Positions 11,001 to 23,955 of a stretch of 64,000 nucleotides of DNA are shown here, piece after piece. The translations under genes and the position numbers were made by a program. This stretch comes from Isoetes taiwanensis (lineage: Eukaryota; Streptophyta; Lycopodiopsida; Isoetales; Isoetaceae): NCBI GenBank assembly GCA_021234155.1, contig JAJEKV010000005.1:20816089-20880088 (forward strand), read 5' to 3'. The notes under the pieces are model-generated. The model ran no database searches and was not told the DNA's origin. It saw nothing but the letters and a program-made list of their open reading frames with translations. Within the stretch, counting starts at the first letter, position 1. The number at the start of each line of letters is the position of its first letter.

Positions 11001-13370
11001 GAATGTGTTAAATCTACCTCTAAGGATGAAAATTTGAAAAGACGAATCCAAAACTTCTGCTCAAAATATCACCCTTAGAAGTAGTTAAGTACGAATTTTG
11101 GTTATAACGAAATTAGTTTATGTTATCTCTAATTTTTTATCACCTTAAAACATAAACCCACATCCCACTTATATCAGGTGCCCACTTTTAAATCCACAAA
11201 TTTGATGTGTGAGTGAGTTAAGATGCGATGTTACTCAAATGTTGCTCCTAGTACTTTGACCACGTAGTAAAACATAAATGGTTTTTAAGCAATGTGTCAT
11301 TGATTAGCATAACAATGAATGTGAAATGACATAATGGCACATGCATAAAATCATCACCATTGCATATTAAAATAAAACCATGACTCCACATTTAAACTTA
11401 CCTTTTTAACAGAACAAATCGCGCATCCGTAGCTAAGACTATTGCCATGTCTTTGTTAAGGCCAATTTAGCTTGATAACATCTTATTTGTCTAGTATTCC
11501 TAACAATATTTCCCAAGACCACTTTTTATTGCCATCAACACAAACGCAAGTATTGTCATGACCTATGGTCGTCACAACTATTGTTTTGCTGATCATGTCT
11601 ACATGGGCCAAAAAGCTTATTGCATGCTGGACATTGATAAAATGAGAATACATGTAATGAAGAGCAAAAACACGTTCTGGACCCTTGAGATGTAATTGAT
11701 AATTTGGACCTCCGCTACTATGATTGCAAATGACAAAAGTTTAGCAAAAAACCATTACTAAATGAGAAATACATGTGATGCAATTAATGCATTAGTTACC
11801 TCTTGCTTGAAAAGCCTCTATTACTTTATTATATGATATGACAGGCTGAAGTTCCACTTTAAGTTTCCTGAAATTCATTAGCACTGTCAGAAAGCTGCAG
11901 AGAGGAGTTGGTTTTGCAATAGCCAGATCAAAATCAAACAGTCATATTATATTTGTTGTCAAAATCAAACAGATAAGTACTATCTCATAATTTAGCCACA
12001 GCACTGACTATCCAACTCAAAAGAACTATAGTAGTGCAGATAGTAATGCCAAATGATACCACTGCCATAGATGTGATTATTCACCAAAAGCTGAACCCCA
12101 AGCTTGTTAATCTCATCTTTGTAGATGCTAAAGAGATATGGCACAGTCAGATAATTCAATTGCATGTAAAAAGAATAATGATTTGCAGCATTTATACCCC
12201 AAGCTACTACCATATTATAATTCTAAGGAAATAAGAGTACCTTCTAAAAAAATAAGAGTACCTTCATAATCTACAATTACACATAGTTTAAAGCACATTT
12301 TCATATCATGCATGCTGAAGATGAATTCACATTTATTGCCAAGAGCCCAGTATCTACACAGAAACCATTATCTACATTTATAAACTTACCAAAATTCTTT
12401 TCATCTATTTCCTGCATTTACATTAGAGTGGGTTCAATCTCTCTTACATCCTACTAATGTACTAATGAAAATGCATGTCTGGATGAAACCAACATCCAAC
12501 CAAAATTACCAAATAATGTGATATAACTTATCTTAATCACCATGTCATCTTGGACTTCACTTCTCATTCAATCCCTGCTGGTTATCTGCACAAAAATAAC
12601 AAACGCAACGAAGATTGCCAAGACTAAACTCTTAGAAGATTTATTAATTTACTCATCAAAAACTTCGCTGGCAGTAAAGTCTTGAATGTAATCTTGCATG
12701 TAGTTTGGCCTTGAAAATTCATAAGTCTTGAAACTCAGATAATACAATAGGAGAAGGAACACTATTAAAACAACGATATAAAGGATTTGCACCATTTTTT
12801 TATGGGCAGGAATTTAAGGAATGTGCAACATAATGCGCTGCAAAATTAGGAAAACATGCAATTCGGTAATTAAGAGAGTGGCAAGATGCTAATTAATAGT
12901 TTGCAGAAATATCAAGGATAATATATTCAATTCCTTAAATAATTTACCTTTTCTCAGTGATAAATTTAGCTTCAGCCTTTGCTGCCGTAGGCAGATATCT
13001 GCTCAAAGCCCACAGCAAGTATGAATGCCAAAGCCAAACATTTTGTATGAACCAATCATGATTTATGAGTAAGGATTGTACAAAATGCAAGCACTCTCTA
13101 TAACGAAAGAGAAAACTATAACTATTATTGAAATGCAGGAATCTACATCATAAAATGGAGTTAGAAAATGAAAAAAAATCCAGGAGCAAGCATTTCCAGA
13201 GAAGCTTCTTCCTGAATTAATAGAAAATGCATTTAATATGCTCATTCTACTGAGCATATTAAAAAATAGGCCTAAGCAGAGAAGCTCAAGTATTGATGAC
13301 ACCCTTGCAAGAAATTACAAAACCTCAAAATCTCAGCTTAAACTTATTTAACAACATCATCCAAATCTAA
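11001..13370. other. No gene recognised
   Basis: AT-rich DNA with many stops in all frames. The left part may belong to the Helitron whose 3' end is at 10793. A few splice-like acceptors occur (for example on the minus strand near 12590), but no coding chain can be supported. Confidence 0.5.
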
Positions 13371-13885
13371 TTATCTTGTATATTTTGGAGCTTGTCTAAT
13401 AGAATAAGAGTTGCGATTGCGATACCATACATGTTTATGTCTGTATGCGAAACTAATGAAAGTTGCAAGAAAACCTTTTAAATAACTTCCTTGCCCAAAT
13501 TTGCCAGCTTGCTGAGCAATATCATGGCCGATTTTCCATGGAAAATTTTGCAACGAAGGCAAAACGTCAAGTAGCATATCCTAAGTATAGAGCTTACAAA
13601 AACGGCCTTGAACTATCTTATCCAGAATCAATTTATGGATTGCTTGAGCTGGGTTAACTTGCATCAAAGAAAGTGTACATGCTCCAACGATTCCTCTGGA
13701 AACGAAAATGTTGATGAATGTGGCGACGATTGCCAGACGGCTCTCCTCCGAGTTCCACCTGCTGCCTCAAATTTAAAAAAGAAAAGATGATCCTAAGTCA
13801 TAACGGTAGCCCTCTGTGCGTTACCCAATGCACCGCCCACTGCCGAGGCGAGGAGAGAAAAAATGCCACCGGAAACCTCCTCTGC
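13371..13885 (-). pseudogene. Putative exons of an unrecognised hydrophobic protein, interrupted by a stop
   Basis: On the minus strand a frame reading EVSGGIFSLLASAVGGALG (about 13885-13825) ends before GTAACG. A T-rich tract and TTTGAG acceptor near 13770 open a frame reading SEESRLAIVATFINIF, then GACTLSLMQVNPAQAIHK, with one TAG before MLLDVLPSLQNFPWKIG and SYLKGFLATFISFAYR. Phase is kept if the intron runs GTAACG...GAG. Hydrophobic stretches alternate with short polar ones, as in a small membrane protein. A related G/C-rich piece lies at 15700-15770. Either a decayed duplicate gene or chance; no family recognised. Confidence 0.25.
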
Positions 13886-15414
13886 GTTTTGTAATGAATG
13901 GAGGAGTAATAACATCTGTAGGCTATGATAACAGTAGTGCAGATTAGAGGAGGCCCATTTGTCTTAGGCGAGCGTAAATCTGGAAAATCGATGCTACACT
14001 CTTGCAAGAAAATCTCACCTATTGGAGCACATGGCAAAAATAATGCTCAGTTGATGTATGGCGTATCCCACAGCTCCACCATAGAAGAATCTGGAAGAAC
14101 GTTAGAGCAATATTAAAAGTTTTTTTTTATAGCAGATGCAGATGCTAAAGACATTCACAACAAATGGCTCTGAGCATAGAAAAGAAGGAAAGACTGTTGT
14201 GTGCCTGTCACCAAGTAATCATGTATTAGAACTGATAACCATTACAATACAATATATAGTATGTATACTTTCAGAATAAAGGGTAAAACAGTGAATGCAA
14301 ACATTGCATGAGCTGGAAGCATGACAAAGCTAATTCATGTTAAAATAGTAACGTAGACATCAAATTGACAACTTGACACCTGAAAATGGTTAGATGCTAC
14401 TGTTAACATAGAACTTTCTAACAGCAAACAAACGCACGGATGCATTATCTACCATTTGTTGTCGTTATTGGCAATGAACATGCCTATCCAACATTATCAT
14501 AATGCAATTCAAAAAGGTCATTGGGTGGATGGACATTTTCTTCCATTGAAAAAATCCCCCAATCTAAGCACACGTGCCTAAGTATCTCAGAAAATCAAAG
14601 CCCATGATGCTTATTTACTTTTTCTGAAGCCCCTGGTCATTTTATTGTTCCGACATTTGCTACTATTCATGTCATGCTGTTCATGACATTTGCTACATCA
14701 TCCAGTGGTGCAGTAAGTGGAAGCACAGAAAGTTGTAAAGAATGATAGGCTGGGATACTTTCAGATGGAGAGTTATTTGTCTCATTCTCGTAGCCTGCAC
14801 ACATGAATAAGATTATTAGACAATTAACCCATTGCATATATAATCCTGTAAGGAAGCCAGATAATTATTCTTGAGTATCAAATTCTACAAAGTAGTACCT
14901 TGATGTAAAGCTAACTAATTGAGAACCTCAGACATACAGTACCTTGGTGTTGCCTTCTTATCTCATAATAGAATCATAATCACGATTTGGGAGCCAGCAT
15001 AACAAATACGATTACATAGTGAAAAACCTCCAGGATATCTCCTTCATAGCTACCAATCAAGCAATGACCCGCAGACCCTTGGTCGAAAAATCAAACTAAG
15101 TTGCAACCCTAAGCGTGACAGCTATGCCATTGAGGAATCAATGATGTGTTTAAGTAAACATTTACAACAAACATTAAGCGTGAACCCTAAGCATGATAGC
15201 TCTGCCGTGGGTTAAGGAATCACCTGCTTGCTGCCGAATTCCAAGCAAAGCATAAAACCAAAACCTCCAGAATTTATGGCTCGCGTTCCCAAGGCCCTTC
15301 GTTTAAGAATAGCAAACCATTCAAGAAAGCATTTTGCGAAGAAGAGGACGGATCGGAGAGAATACAAAGTAGCAGATACAGAGAAAGCACGAAAAGTCAA
15401 AGACCAAGCAAGAA

Positions 15415-17000
15415 TCATACAGCAAAAAATGCACAAGACAAAAGATGTAAATGATTCCACGGACTGTGGACGCAGACGGTAACCGTGATACTGAAACATA
15501 GAAATGCTGCATGCCTTTTATCTGGATAGCTTCTTGCCCAAAACATACTGGCCTCTGAAGCTAAAATGCCAGAAAAAACGGAGGATGCATCTGAAGAAAA
15601 ATTTGACAAAAGTTCTGCTCTCAAATCTCAGCTCCCAGCTCTACCGTGACTACTAACAGCTTTAAGCTCCAGGCTCCACCAAAAATCCCTTTTCTGGCCG
15701 CCATGTTGTGTTAACCGACAGGCACCGCCCACACCCAAGAGAGAGAAAATTGCTGCCGGAAAATGAATAGAAACAACAAAAAAACATGTTGGAAGAAAAA
15801 GTTTTGCCGGAAAATCAATTTTTTGCTTCCAAAAGTCACACCCGGAAAAGGGCACACCGGCATGAAAGAGAATGGGCAAAAACATTTTTTTTTTGTTTTT
15901 TTTTTTTGAAGGTAAGAAGTTATTGTATTGATCAGATAGGAAAAATTACAATACAATACAAAGATCCCTCATGGATCAGATATAGTTTACGTACAAATGA
16001 TCCTACGGATCGTAATATGTCTCAGAACTAAAGTACACATGAGCCTCTCTCAACCTCTTCTTCCGGGTTTAACCAAGATTACAAGATAGCATCTTCCCAA
16101 TTAAACAGAATACTATAGGAGCCAAATGCCCATTTTCCACAAGCTACAAACAGATCTTGAATGCTCCAAGAAAACCTCTTGCAGAAATAGAAATGAAGAG
16201 AAAAAAGATGTGGAGTAACCTGAACAATCTCCCGCACTGCTTAGAGAAGCAAATATACTTCAAACTATGAACAAATTCAACAGCTTTACAACCAAATGTG
16301 AGATTAAAGTAAGATGTCGATTGCCGGGATGCTCCGGTCAAACTAACTCAGTATAGGCTAGACACAGCCCAAAGCCACGTAACTCTCCCTAATTCTGGCT
16401 TATGATATCTGGTCTTGATATGGAAGCGTCTTCCTGGACACACTCAAATCCCTAGCTCGGCGATCTCAAATAATCTAACATCCTGTTTTAAAACTGTAAA
16501 TTTAAGATCAAGAATTTACTCTGCCCCTAGATCTTTCCGCTAGCAAGAAAGAGCAAGAGGAGGGGAAAAAACCAAATGGGTAGAAGATCCAACTAAAAAG
16601 ACTGCCAAACAGACCCAAAACTACTCTCTTTATGAATTCAGCTTCAATTTTGCTACACCTTATAGACTCTGCGCCCTTTCGGTGTGATTTGCTTAACAAA
16701 TCATCATTCTTAAAAAGATTGAGAGCAAAAAGCCACGTTAGTGGCTTACCAGGCCGAATCCACAAGACCGCCTTGAAGCTGCTTCAGAATCAATCAGCAA
16801 TTTCTTTGAAGAAGAAAATCTTCTGGCGCATCGACAAACCCCACTAGCATCGGATCATAGTATCTGGTTTGCAAGAGGGTCTGCAGCAGTACCGGAAAGA
16901 GAGGATAGGAGGGCGCCTCCTTCCTTCCCCTGTTGCCGCCCTAACCGCAGGCGGAGCGTGAGCGCCAAGAACCCATCAAAGTTTCTTCTAAACACTGCCG
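15415..17000 (-). other. Possible 5' exon region of an unresolved minus-strand gene
   Basis: On the minus strand, after the Helitron end at 17024, a GC-rich leader (about 16990-16750) ends CGGCCTG before a GTAAGCC donor. Further on, AACACAACATGGCGGCC near 15700 has a good initiation context and reads MAARKGIFGGAWSLKLL before a stop. A frame at 15624-15415 reads FSGILASEASMFWARSYPD. The pieces do not assemble into one open chain. Homology of 15700-15770 with 13810-13880 suggests a local duplication. Confidence 0.2.
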
Positions 17001-17023
17001 CAAAAACATTTTAAGTAAGTAGA

Positions 17024-17195
17024 CTGGTAAACGTGTGCCCGGCGTTGCCAGGCTAATGTCCTAGCATGTGTTTTTACTCGGCCTTTAACAATTATTTTTG
17101 TTATTGAAATTGTCTAATGACAGTATCATCAATGTATTAACTTTACGTTTATGGATTTCAATAGAGAAAACAATGCTCTATAACAAACACAAGGC
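17024..17195 (-). mobile_element. Helitron 3' terminus, copy 2 (non-autonomous)
   Basis: Same family and orientation as the copy at 10793: hairpin at 17037-17053 with one mismatch, then TTTACCAG|T on the minus strand. Internal homology to copy 1 includes ACATGCYAGGACATTAGCC and TTGTCTAATGACAGTATC on the plus-strand reading, and stops near 17185, where a different repeat begins. It lies just upstream of the minus-strand gene-like leader at 16990. Confidence 0.65.
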
Positions 17196-17745
17196 ACCCA
17201 AAAGTTTAACCATTATGATAAACCACTAAAAAACCACTATAGATGTGGTTTTTTATGCAAAAAAAAATTATTCCTAAAAAAAACTACATAACATAATGGT
17301 TTTCATAACCAATACGTGGTTATTCATGTTGATTTTATGTTATAGCATGGTTTATTAAGACGGATATTGGTTTATTACATTGTTTCTAGCATCAATGGTG
17401 GTCATTCATGTTGGTTTTCTAACATAGCATGGTTTATTAAATCGACAGTGCTTTGTAGCATGGTTTTCAACACCATTTATTTAATATGACAATGGTTGTT
17501 TATGTTGGTTTTCTATGTCGCATAGCTTAGAGAAGGTGAAGTACTTTATAGCATGGTTTTTATAGCAATTTAAATGCCTGTACAGTTATTCATGCTAGTT
17601 TTCTATTATAACACTCCATGTTATAAAATGGTTGTGGTTTGTAGCATGGTTTTCAATACGGACTTAATTATCATGGTAATATTCATAGTTCTCATCTAAA
17701 ATGGTGTGACTATTCATAGTGGTTACTCGTACGGCACCCAAAAAA
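17186..17745 (+). repeat. TGGTTT-rich interspersed repeat, copy 1
   Basis: Begins CACAAGGCACCCAAAA and carries about six imperfect repeats of a module with CATGTTGGTTTTCTA and GCATGGTTTATTAA, spaced about 60-75 bases. A second GGCACCCAAAAAAA occurs at its right end as a direct, not inverted, repeat. The reverse-oriented relative at 27640-28315 ends TTTTTGGGTGCCTTGTG. Class unknown; no coding capacity. Confidence 0.6.
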
Positions 17746-17749
17746 ACAA

Positions 17750-19177
17750 ATATCATAATTAACTGCTGTCAGACGACTATAGATATTGAGGCTGATGCTT
17801 CTCTTCAAATGTTAGTCTGGGAAACTTTCATCAAGCTACCACCGTAAGAAGTCACCTACATATCTGACTACAAACGGGCTTTGTAGCTAGCTCTTCTTCG
17901 AACATGTTCGAGAGGTGTCTATTTGCTATAGGGCTTTGTAAAAGTTCACTTATAAATGATAATTTTTTATCTTTAAAAAAAAAAGGGACAATGAAAAGAA
18001 AAATGGCACAAGACCTTATTCAAAACATGGCTCCATGGCTTGAGAGAAAGTTTTTAAACACTTGACAACCCCTTAATGGATCAATATAATGATTTTGCAC
18101 TATGAACCTAGATGCATGAACAAGAAATAGCATAGCTCCATAAACCATTTGAAGCAAGGAATCATAATATGACAAGCCGAAGATGACCAAATCTCCACCC
18201 CAAGAATAAATGAAACAAGTACAAAGAAGCTTTCTTCGCCCATTCACTGTAGTCCTAGATGCATCAGGGTACTAGAGGGAGGGCACTATGCTTTTTGAAA
18301 AGTGTACTACATGCAAAGCCCTCACCTTCTTTTCCAACATAAATGTTTCTAAGGTTCTCCCCAAATGGGTGGTCCACATCCCTTGCCACCTATGACACTT
18401 AGTCCTCCTATACCAAGTGGCAGCTAGATATCCTGCCTTTCCTATCTTCCTTCACCATGCTTTCTCTCGCGACATAAAATAACAAGTCTCCTGCAAAATC
18501 CACATATAATGACGAAAAGTTATTGCAAATCCAAATACTTTGAGGCTTACCACTTCTCCAAGGTGATGCTCCAAATCAAGGCCATCTTGCTTCTTACTGT
18601 ACTCAGTGCACCTTGCCCCCTTCCCCGAAATGTTTCACATAAAGTAAACTGCTCAATAACAAGAAGACCAAATGCATCATTTTTGCTACTAATTCCTTTT
18701 CCAAGTCAGAGAGAATATTTAGTCAAATCATTTTTCAATCATTGTCCTACCCAAAAAATAATCTACTCTTGTATAATATTTTAAAGTGTAATAATTGCTA
18801 ATGCCATTTAACACTATTTCTGACCTTACTAACAACACATGCAAATTGTTAGAATCTCACACTTGAGCACTACTTCTTCTTTTTCTGCAAAATACATTTC
18901 ATCCAGCTAGAAGAATGCAGGAGATTGTCACTGCATGAGTACTGTTGGGGCTCCTTTCACACCATAGCCATGGTAGCCAAAGCTTTGCGACCAGCGGAGA
19001 TCTATCGTTCCAGCGACGATGATCCTCTTGGCTTCCTTGCATGACCATGCAATCCCCCCTTTTCCCTTGGGCATTTGCGCTCTGCATGGCCATGGCCATG
19101 GGTAAAAAAAGGGAACATACCCATGATACGGAATCATGCGATGCGCCATGGCATCGGATTTCCAGCAGGCTATCAAA
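17750..19177. other. No gene recognised
   Basis: No supported gene, RNA or mobile element. An open minus-strand frame at 18928-19194 is not recognised and ends at the L1 insertion site; it could be a chance frame. Confidence 0.5.
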
Positions 19178-19286
19178 ATAAGCTTTTTGTCCACAAAAAT
19201 AGATGGTATCTTTTTTTTTTTTTTTAAAGAATATAAGAATATATTAAACCACTAGAATGCGATCAAGTACAATGATAAGTGTGATG

Positions 19287-22200
19287 CTAAGAAATGAAGT
19301 GCCCATCATGATTCACAATCTGTAGGAATGTCGACCAAATTTCCCGCTTAACTGCGCCAGACAAACTTGAGACTTGGTAAGCCTGCCACAACTTATGCCT
19401 CAAGATCGGAACCAACCGAAAAGGGCTAAGCACTGCATTCTGAAAGACCTTCGCTCTCCGTCTTTTCCAAATCAACCATAGAAGCCAAGCTCTGTATAAA
19501 TGGAACGCCTGCTGCTTGGCCACTGGCCAACTGCTAGGAAAGACTCCCAAGAGAATCTTCTGACTGCACAGTGAAGACCCAAAGAGGGCTCTCACCCAGG
19601 ACCAAGCTGCCCCTACCTCTGTGCATAGGACAAAGCAGTGCTCAATGGTCTCTCGACACCTCCCACATAGAGGGCATGTTTCCGCTACCTGAGGCTTGAA
19701 CCTGTGGACTCGGACATTCACCCTAAGGCTACGGTGCAAGATCTGCCGCAAAAGGGTACGGATTTTAGGAGGAGGCAATGTATTCCATGCCCATTTCCAT
19801 ATGGCGGGCCACTTACTCCCTGGAAGCTTAAGCGACCACTTATCCGAAGGCGGCAACGTGTCCTGAAGCGCTAGAAGCCCATAAGCCGATGATACAAACT
19901 GAGATGCATCAAGTCCACTATGCGACTTTCAAACGCGATTGACTTGAGAAGACAACTGCAATGGAATAGCATTAGCAATTCTAGCCCAAGTCCGTATGTC
20001 CCACCGCCGAAGGCCAAATCGTTCCCTAAAAAACTCCCACGGCGCCAGATGACCCTCCCAATACCAGTCACGGATGGATGTCACCCCTGCAACAATCCAA
20101 CGACGTTGAGTACCTGGGTGTAGGGAAGAGGCCAAGGGAGATGCAGAATCCAAGGGCACCCAGAGAAAGGGCGATGAGGCTACCATACACCTGCTAGGGT
20201 CCAATGAAAAGAGAACCTTGACCACCTTCCAGGCCTTCAGGAGACCCTTAAGAAAAGGCGAAGCATGAGGGAATGGCCACAAATCCTCAAACAGAGCCCA
20301 CGGCAACTGAGCCGGAATTGCTGGCTTCCTAAACACAATAGAGTGGCGAAGCGACTGTGCCAACAGAGCCAAACCTGGGGATTGTTGCTCCTGCAACAAC
20401 TGCCAGATGAATTTCGACACCAGCACCTTCGTATGCAACGACACATCAAGCATACCTAAGCCCCCCGCCTTTTTGGGACGCACACACTTCCACCATGCGA
20501 CCTTCACTGTAGTCCCCTCCTCATTTCCTCCCCAAACAAAATTGCGAATGGTGTCATCCAACTCCTTAACCACACTTTCTGGCGCAAGTATGCAGGAGGC
20601 TGCATAAACATGAGTGCTACAGAGCACTGACTTGGCTATCAGAATCCTACCAGCCATGGTGAGTTTACTTCCCCTCCACCAATTCAGATGCTGCTTAAGA
20701 TTCTGTAGTGTCTCCGCCCAAATTGCTCTAGCATTAATGTCCAAGCCAAATGGTATGCCTAACAGTTTGGCAGCTGTGTGTGGCGGTGTAAGAGCCCAGG
20801 GAAACTGACTCAACCACGCAGGAGGAGGTACCTCCAGTACCCACATGGCCGAGCACTTCGACCAGTTAAGCAAGCACCCTGAAGCTAAAGAAAAGGCATC
20901 CAAAATATTCTTGGCTGCCTGGAGATTGGACTCATCTGCATGAAGGAAGAGGAATGTATCATCCGCAAATTGACTGCAAACCTGCTGCGACCCATCACCC
21001 ATGCGGAGACCTTGCACCACATTGTCAGCCACTGCCACCTGAAAAAGTTGTGAAAGAGCTTCTGCCACTATAGTGAACAGAAAGGGGGCCAACGAACATC
21101 CCTGCCTAATGCCTCGGCCCACAGAGAAGATTGAAGAGGTCTCACCCTGACACCACACTGTCGCCCTAGCAGACACGTGCAACTTCATAACCGTTTCCCT
21201 GAAACTAGGTCCACACCCAAAGGTCTGCATCATATCCGCCAAGAACTGCCAGTTGACACTGTCATAAGCCTTGGCAAAGTTCAGCTTAAGAAAAACAAGG
21301 GGCTGCCTCATCCTACGAGCCCAATGCACTCCCTCAAAAGCAGCAGCCACATTATGAAAAATATTCCGCTGAGGGAGAAAACCAGACTGCTCTGGGCTAA
21401 TGGCGTGAAGTAGTACTGGCTTAAGCCTCTCCGCCAAAGCCTTAGCAATGATTTTATACACTACAGACAACAGAGTAATAGGCCTCCAGTCATTGATGGT
21501 TTTAGGATGCTTACATTTGGGTATAAGTGAAATACAACCTGTATTCAGTAGAGGATGCATCGAGTTATTCCCCAAAAGATCCACATACACCTGCACCACC
21601 GAGTCCCCCACCCACTCCCAGTACTGCTGAAAAAACTCCACTGGTATTCCATCCAACCCAGGACACTTATTCCGAGCCAACAGGCGGCATGCGTCCCCTA
21701 ACTCCTGCCCTGTCAAAGGCTCCTCTAAGCTCTGTCTTTGAAGGGCTGAGATTCTTGGCGATACCTTGGCCAGCACCAGCTCCTGAAAAACACTCTGTGA
21801 GGGAAGCGGGCTCTCCTTGAAGAACCTTTCAAAGTGCGCTGCTACAAAGGCCTTGATAGCATCTGGTTGCTGCAACAACACTCCCTGGGGTGTAACTATG
21901 TCAGCCATGGCAGCTGCATACTTCTTCTGGCGGGCTGCTCGGAAAAAGACTTTAGAGCAAGTGTCAGACTGCTTCAGCCACGTCAAACCCGCTTTGACCC
22001 TGGCCTGTGACACCTTGGCCTCCTTGTCAACCGCGATCTCACAAAGCACCTGCTGCTCACGCAAGCCATCAGAGACCCGCCCTCTAAGAGACTCCAGTTC
22101 CGTATACAAGGCATCCAACCTGCGACGCTGAGCCGAAGCCTTTTGCCGCCCCCACTCTTTTGCAAATTGTTTTACCCTAGCCAATGCTGTAACCATTGCA

Positions 22201-23107
22201 CTCATTCCGCTATCCTGGCTGAATATCTGTTGCCAAATGAGCCTACAGCCGGCTGTGAACTCTGGATCCTGGAGAAAGCTTGTGTTAAGCTTAAAAACTG
22301 TCCTGAGAGGCCGCGGTGGGTGGTCATGAAGCCAATGAATCGGGGAGTGTGATCAGAGACAGAGGTGGCCAGAACATTCACCCTAGTGAAGGCTGGAGCA
22401 TAATCCAAGACTGCTGGAGTGCCATAAACTCTATCCAGCCTAGAGTATGCCCTACCATGCCCCAACCAATTGTTGCACCAAGTAAAACTCCGATCTCCGG
22501 GAAGCTCTGTCAAACCCCACTCCTGCACAAGCCTAAGCCATTGGTCACGCTCAAAACCCTGCACAATATCTGAACCAATACCATGCCTGTCCTCTGGAAG
22601 CTCCACCATGTTAAAGTCACCCAGGACAAACCATGTAGAACCCATACCAAAGGATTGGAGCTTATTTCGCAATTGTGCCCATAAGCAACCTCTCTGAGTG
22701 GCCCCAATTGGTGCATACACATTTAGTAAGCCCCACTCAGACTGGCCCTCCTTCCATTTAATCACGCCCCATCGCCCCGGCTATATCGTGGCTGAAAAGG
22801 TTACATGTACACCCATTTTCCAACAAATCAAAGTACCTCCCCTGGCCCTGCCCGTTGTAGCAGCTGCAGCCACATACTGATTACCCAAGATATTAATTAG
22901 GTTGTTAATATCACCCCTGGCACATTTATGCTCCTGCAAACACAAGATATCTGGATTAAGATTCTTCACAGCCATGGCGAGACGTGCTCGCTTATTCGGA
23001 GAGGATTTGAGGCCTCTCACATTCCAAGATAGAATTTTCTTATCCATGTGGGTCGTTGTGCACCAAGGGTTTAGGATCCCCTTGCAAAGCCTCACATGCC
23101 TCAACAC
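19287..23107 (-). pseudogene. L1 ORF2: endonuclease, reverse transcriptase, zf-RVT
   Basis: Starts MDKKILSWNVRGL at about 23050 (frame open from 23107). An EEP endonuclease carries ILSWNVRGL, CLQEHK, LGDFN and SDHTP, and the reverse transcriptase reads NKCPGLDGI, SGFLPQRNI, RGIRQGCSLAP and FADDT. The C-terminal knuckle is CPLCGRC...IEHC, the plant zf-RVT type. Damage: an in-frame TAG after SATI (near 22780), a frameshift between endonuclease and RT near 22203, and an in-frame TGA at 19931-19929 before the zf-RVT part (probably CGA to TGA). In RT motif A the sequence reads LKLNFAKAYD where a catalytic Asp is expected (LD), so the enzyme would be inactive even without the stops. Confidence 0.9.
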
Positions 23108-23109
23108 GA

Positions 23110-23540
23110 TCAGCCCAAGAAGAAAAGTTTTGGACTACCTGATCAATCACCATTCGATCCACTTGAGGAGGGACCTGTACAGTGGGCTGCAGATGGCCTA
23201 AGTGAGCCTCTTGAGGAGCTCTCACCTGAGCTCGCCTCCTAGAAACAACCTGTTGCCACCCTTCCTTTTTCTGCTGCAACTCTTCAATCTGTGCAAGTCT
23301 CCTACATACCTCGGGGTCCACCATAGGAGAGGAGGGTTCAGGTTGTGTCTCTCTAGACTGCCCACCTGCTCCACAGCCTTCAACACAGGGGGAACAAGTG
23401 CAGAGGGTGAAGGTGGCCCAATCACTATTTGCTCTGCCTGATTGGGTGCTGAATGAGGTTTATGCTGGTGAAACTGCTTAAGCGAGGGAAACATTGCCAA
23501 AAGCTCACCCCCATTGAGCAAGTCCAACTGGAAGTAAGAA
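23110..23540 (-). pseudogene. L1 ORF1, C-terminal part (uninverted side)
   Basis: Two overlapping frames read DLLNGGELLAMFPSLKQF and VCRRLAQIEELQQKKEGW, ending just before ORF2. This is the portion of ORF1 left in normal orientation beside ORF2 when the 5' end was inverted; the join to the inverted part lies at about 23540. Frames differ, so at least one frameshift exists. Confidence 0.65.
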
Positions 23541-23955
23541 TAATAATCACGGGTGAGATGAGGCGCTCAGATGGGCGCCATGGTGATGGCGGCAGTGGCG
23601 GCTTATTGAATCCTTCATAACTTCTGCATCCGGACTCCGTTTTCAGTGATCTTTGGTTCGTTGGAAAGCTCTTTCAGTGATCCTTCTTCTTACACATATT
23701 TTTCTTTGGTTTTTGCTGTGTTTGGGGGCCGGATTTGATCCCCCTGTTGCGGCCTCCTGCTCTAAACCCTTGAACATGGTGATGGCGGGGAATTCTGCAC
23801 CGAGTTTGGGCCTGGAGAAGGCTGGGCCAGGGATTCGTGTCAGAGATGCTGCGAGAGGAAAGAAAGGAGGCAAGGATATATCCAAAACCTGCGTCAGCTT
23901 GGCGCTGGATCTTCAAGAGCCAATTCTTAGCTAGGATGTATCCAGTAGGCAGCCG

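Noticed and set aside
15228-15482. Lys/Arg-rich plus-strand frame resembling a DNA-binding protein
   Set aside because: No domain match, no splice or initiation context, and the opposite strand carries gene-like pieces.
21177-22880. Many short plus-strand frames across the L1 ORF2
   Set aside because: Antisense shadows; the minus strand carries conserved RT and endonuclease motifs.
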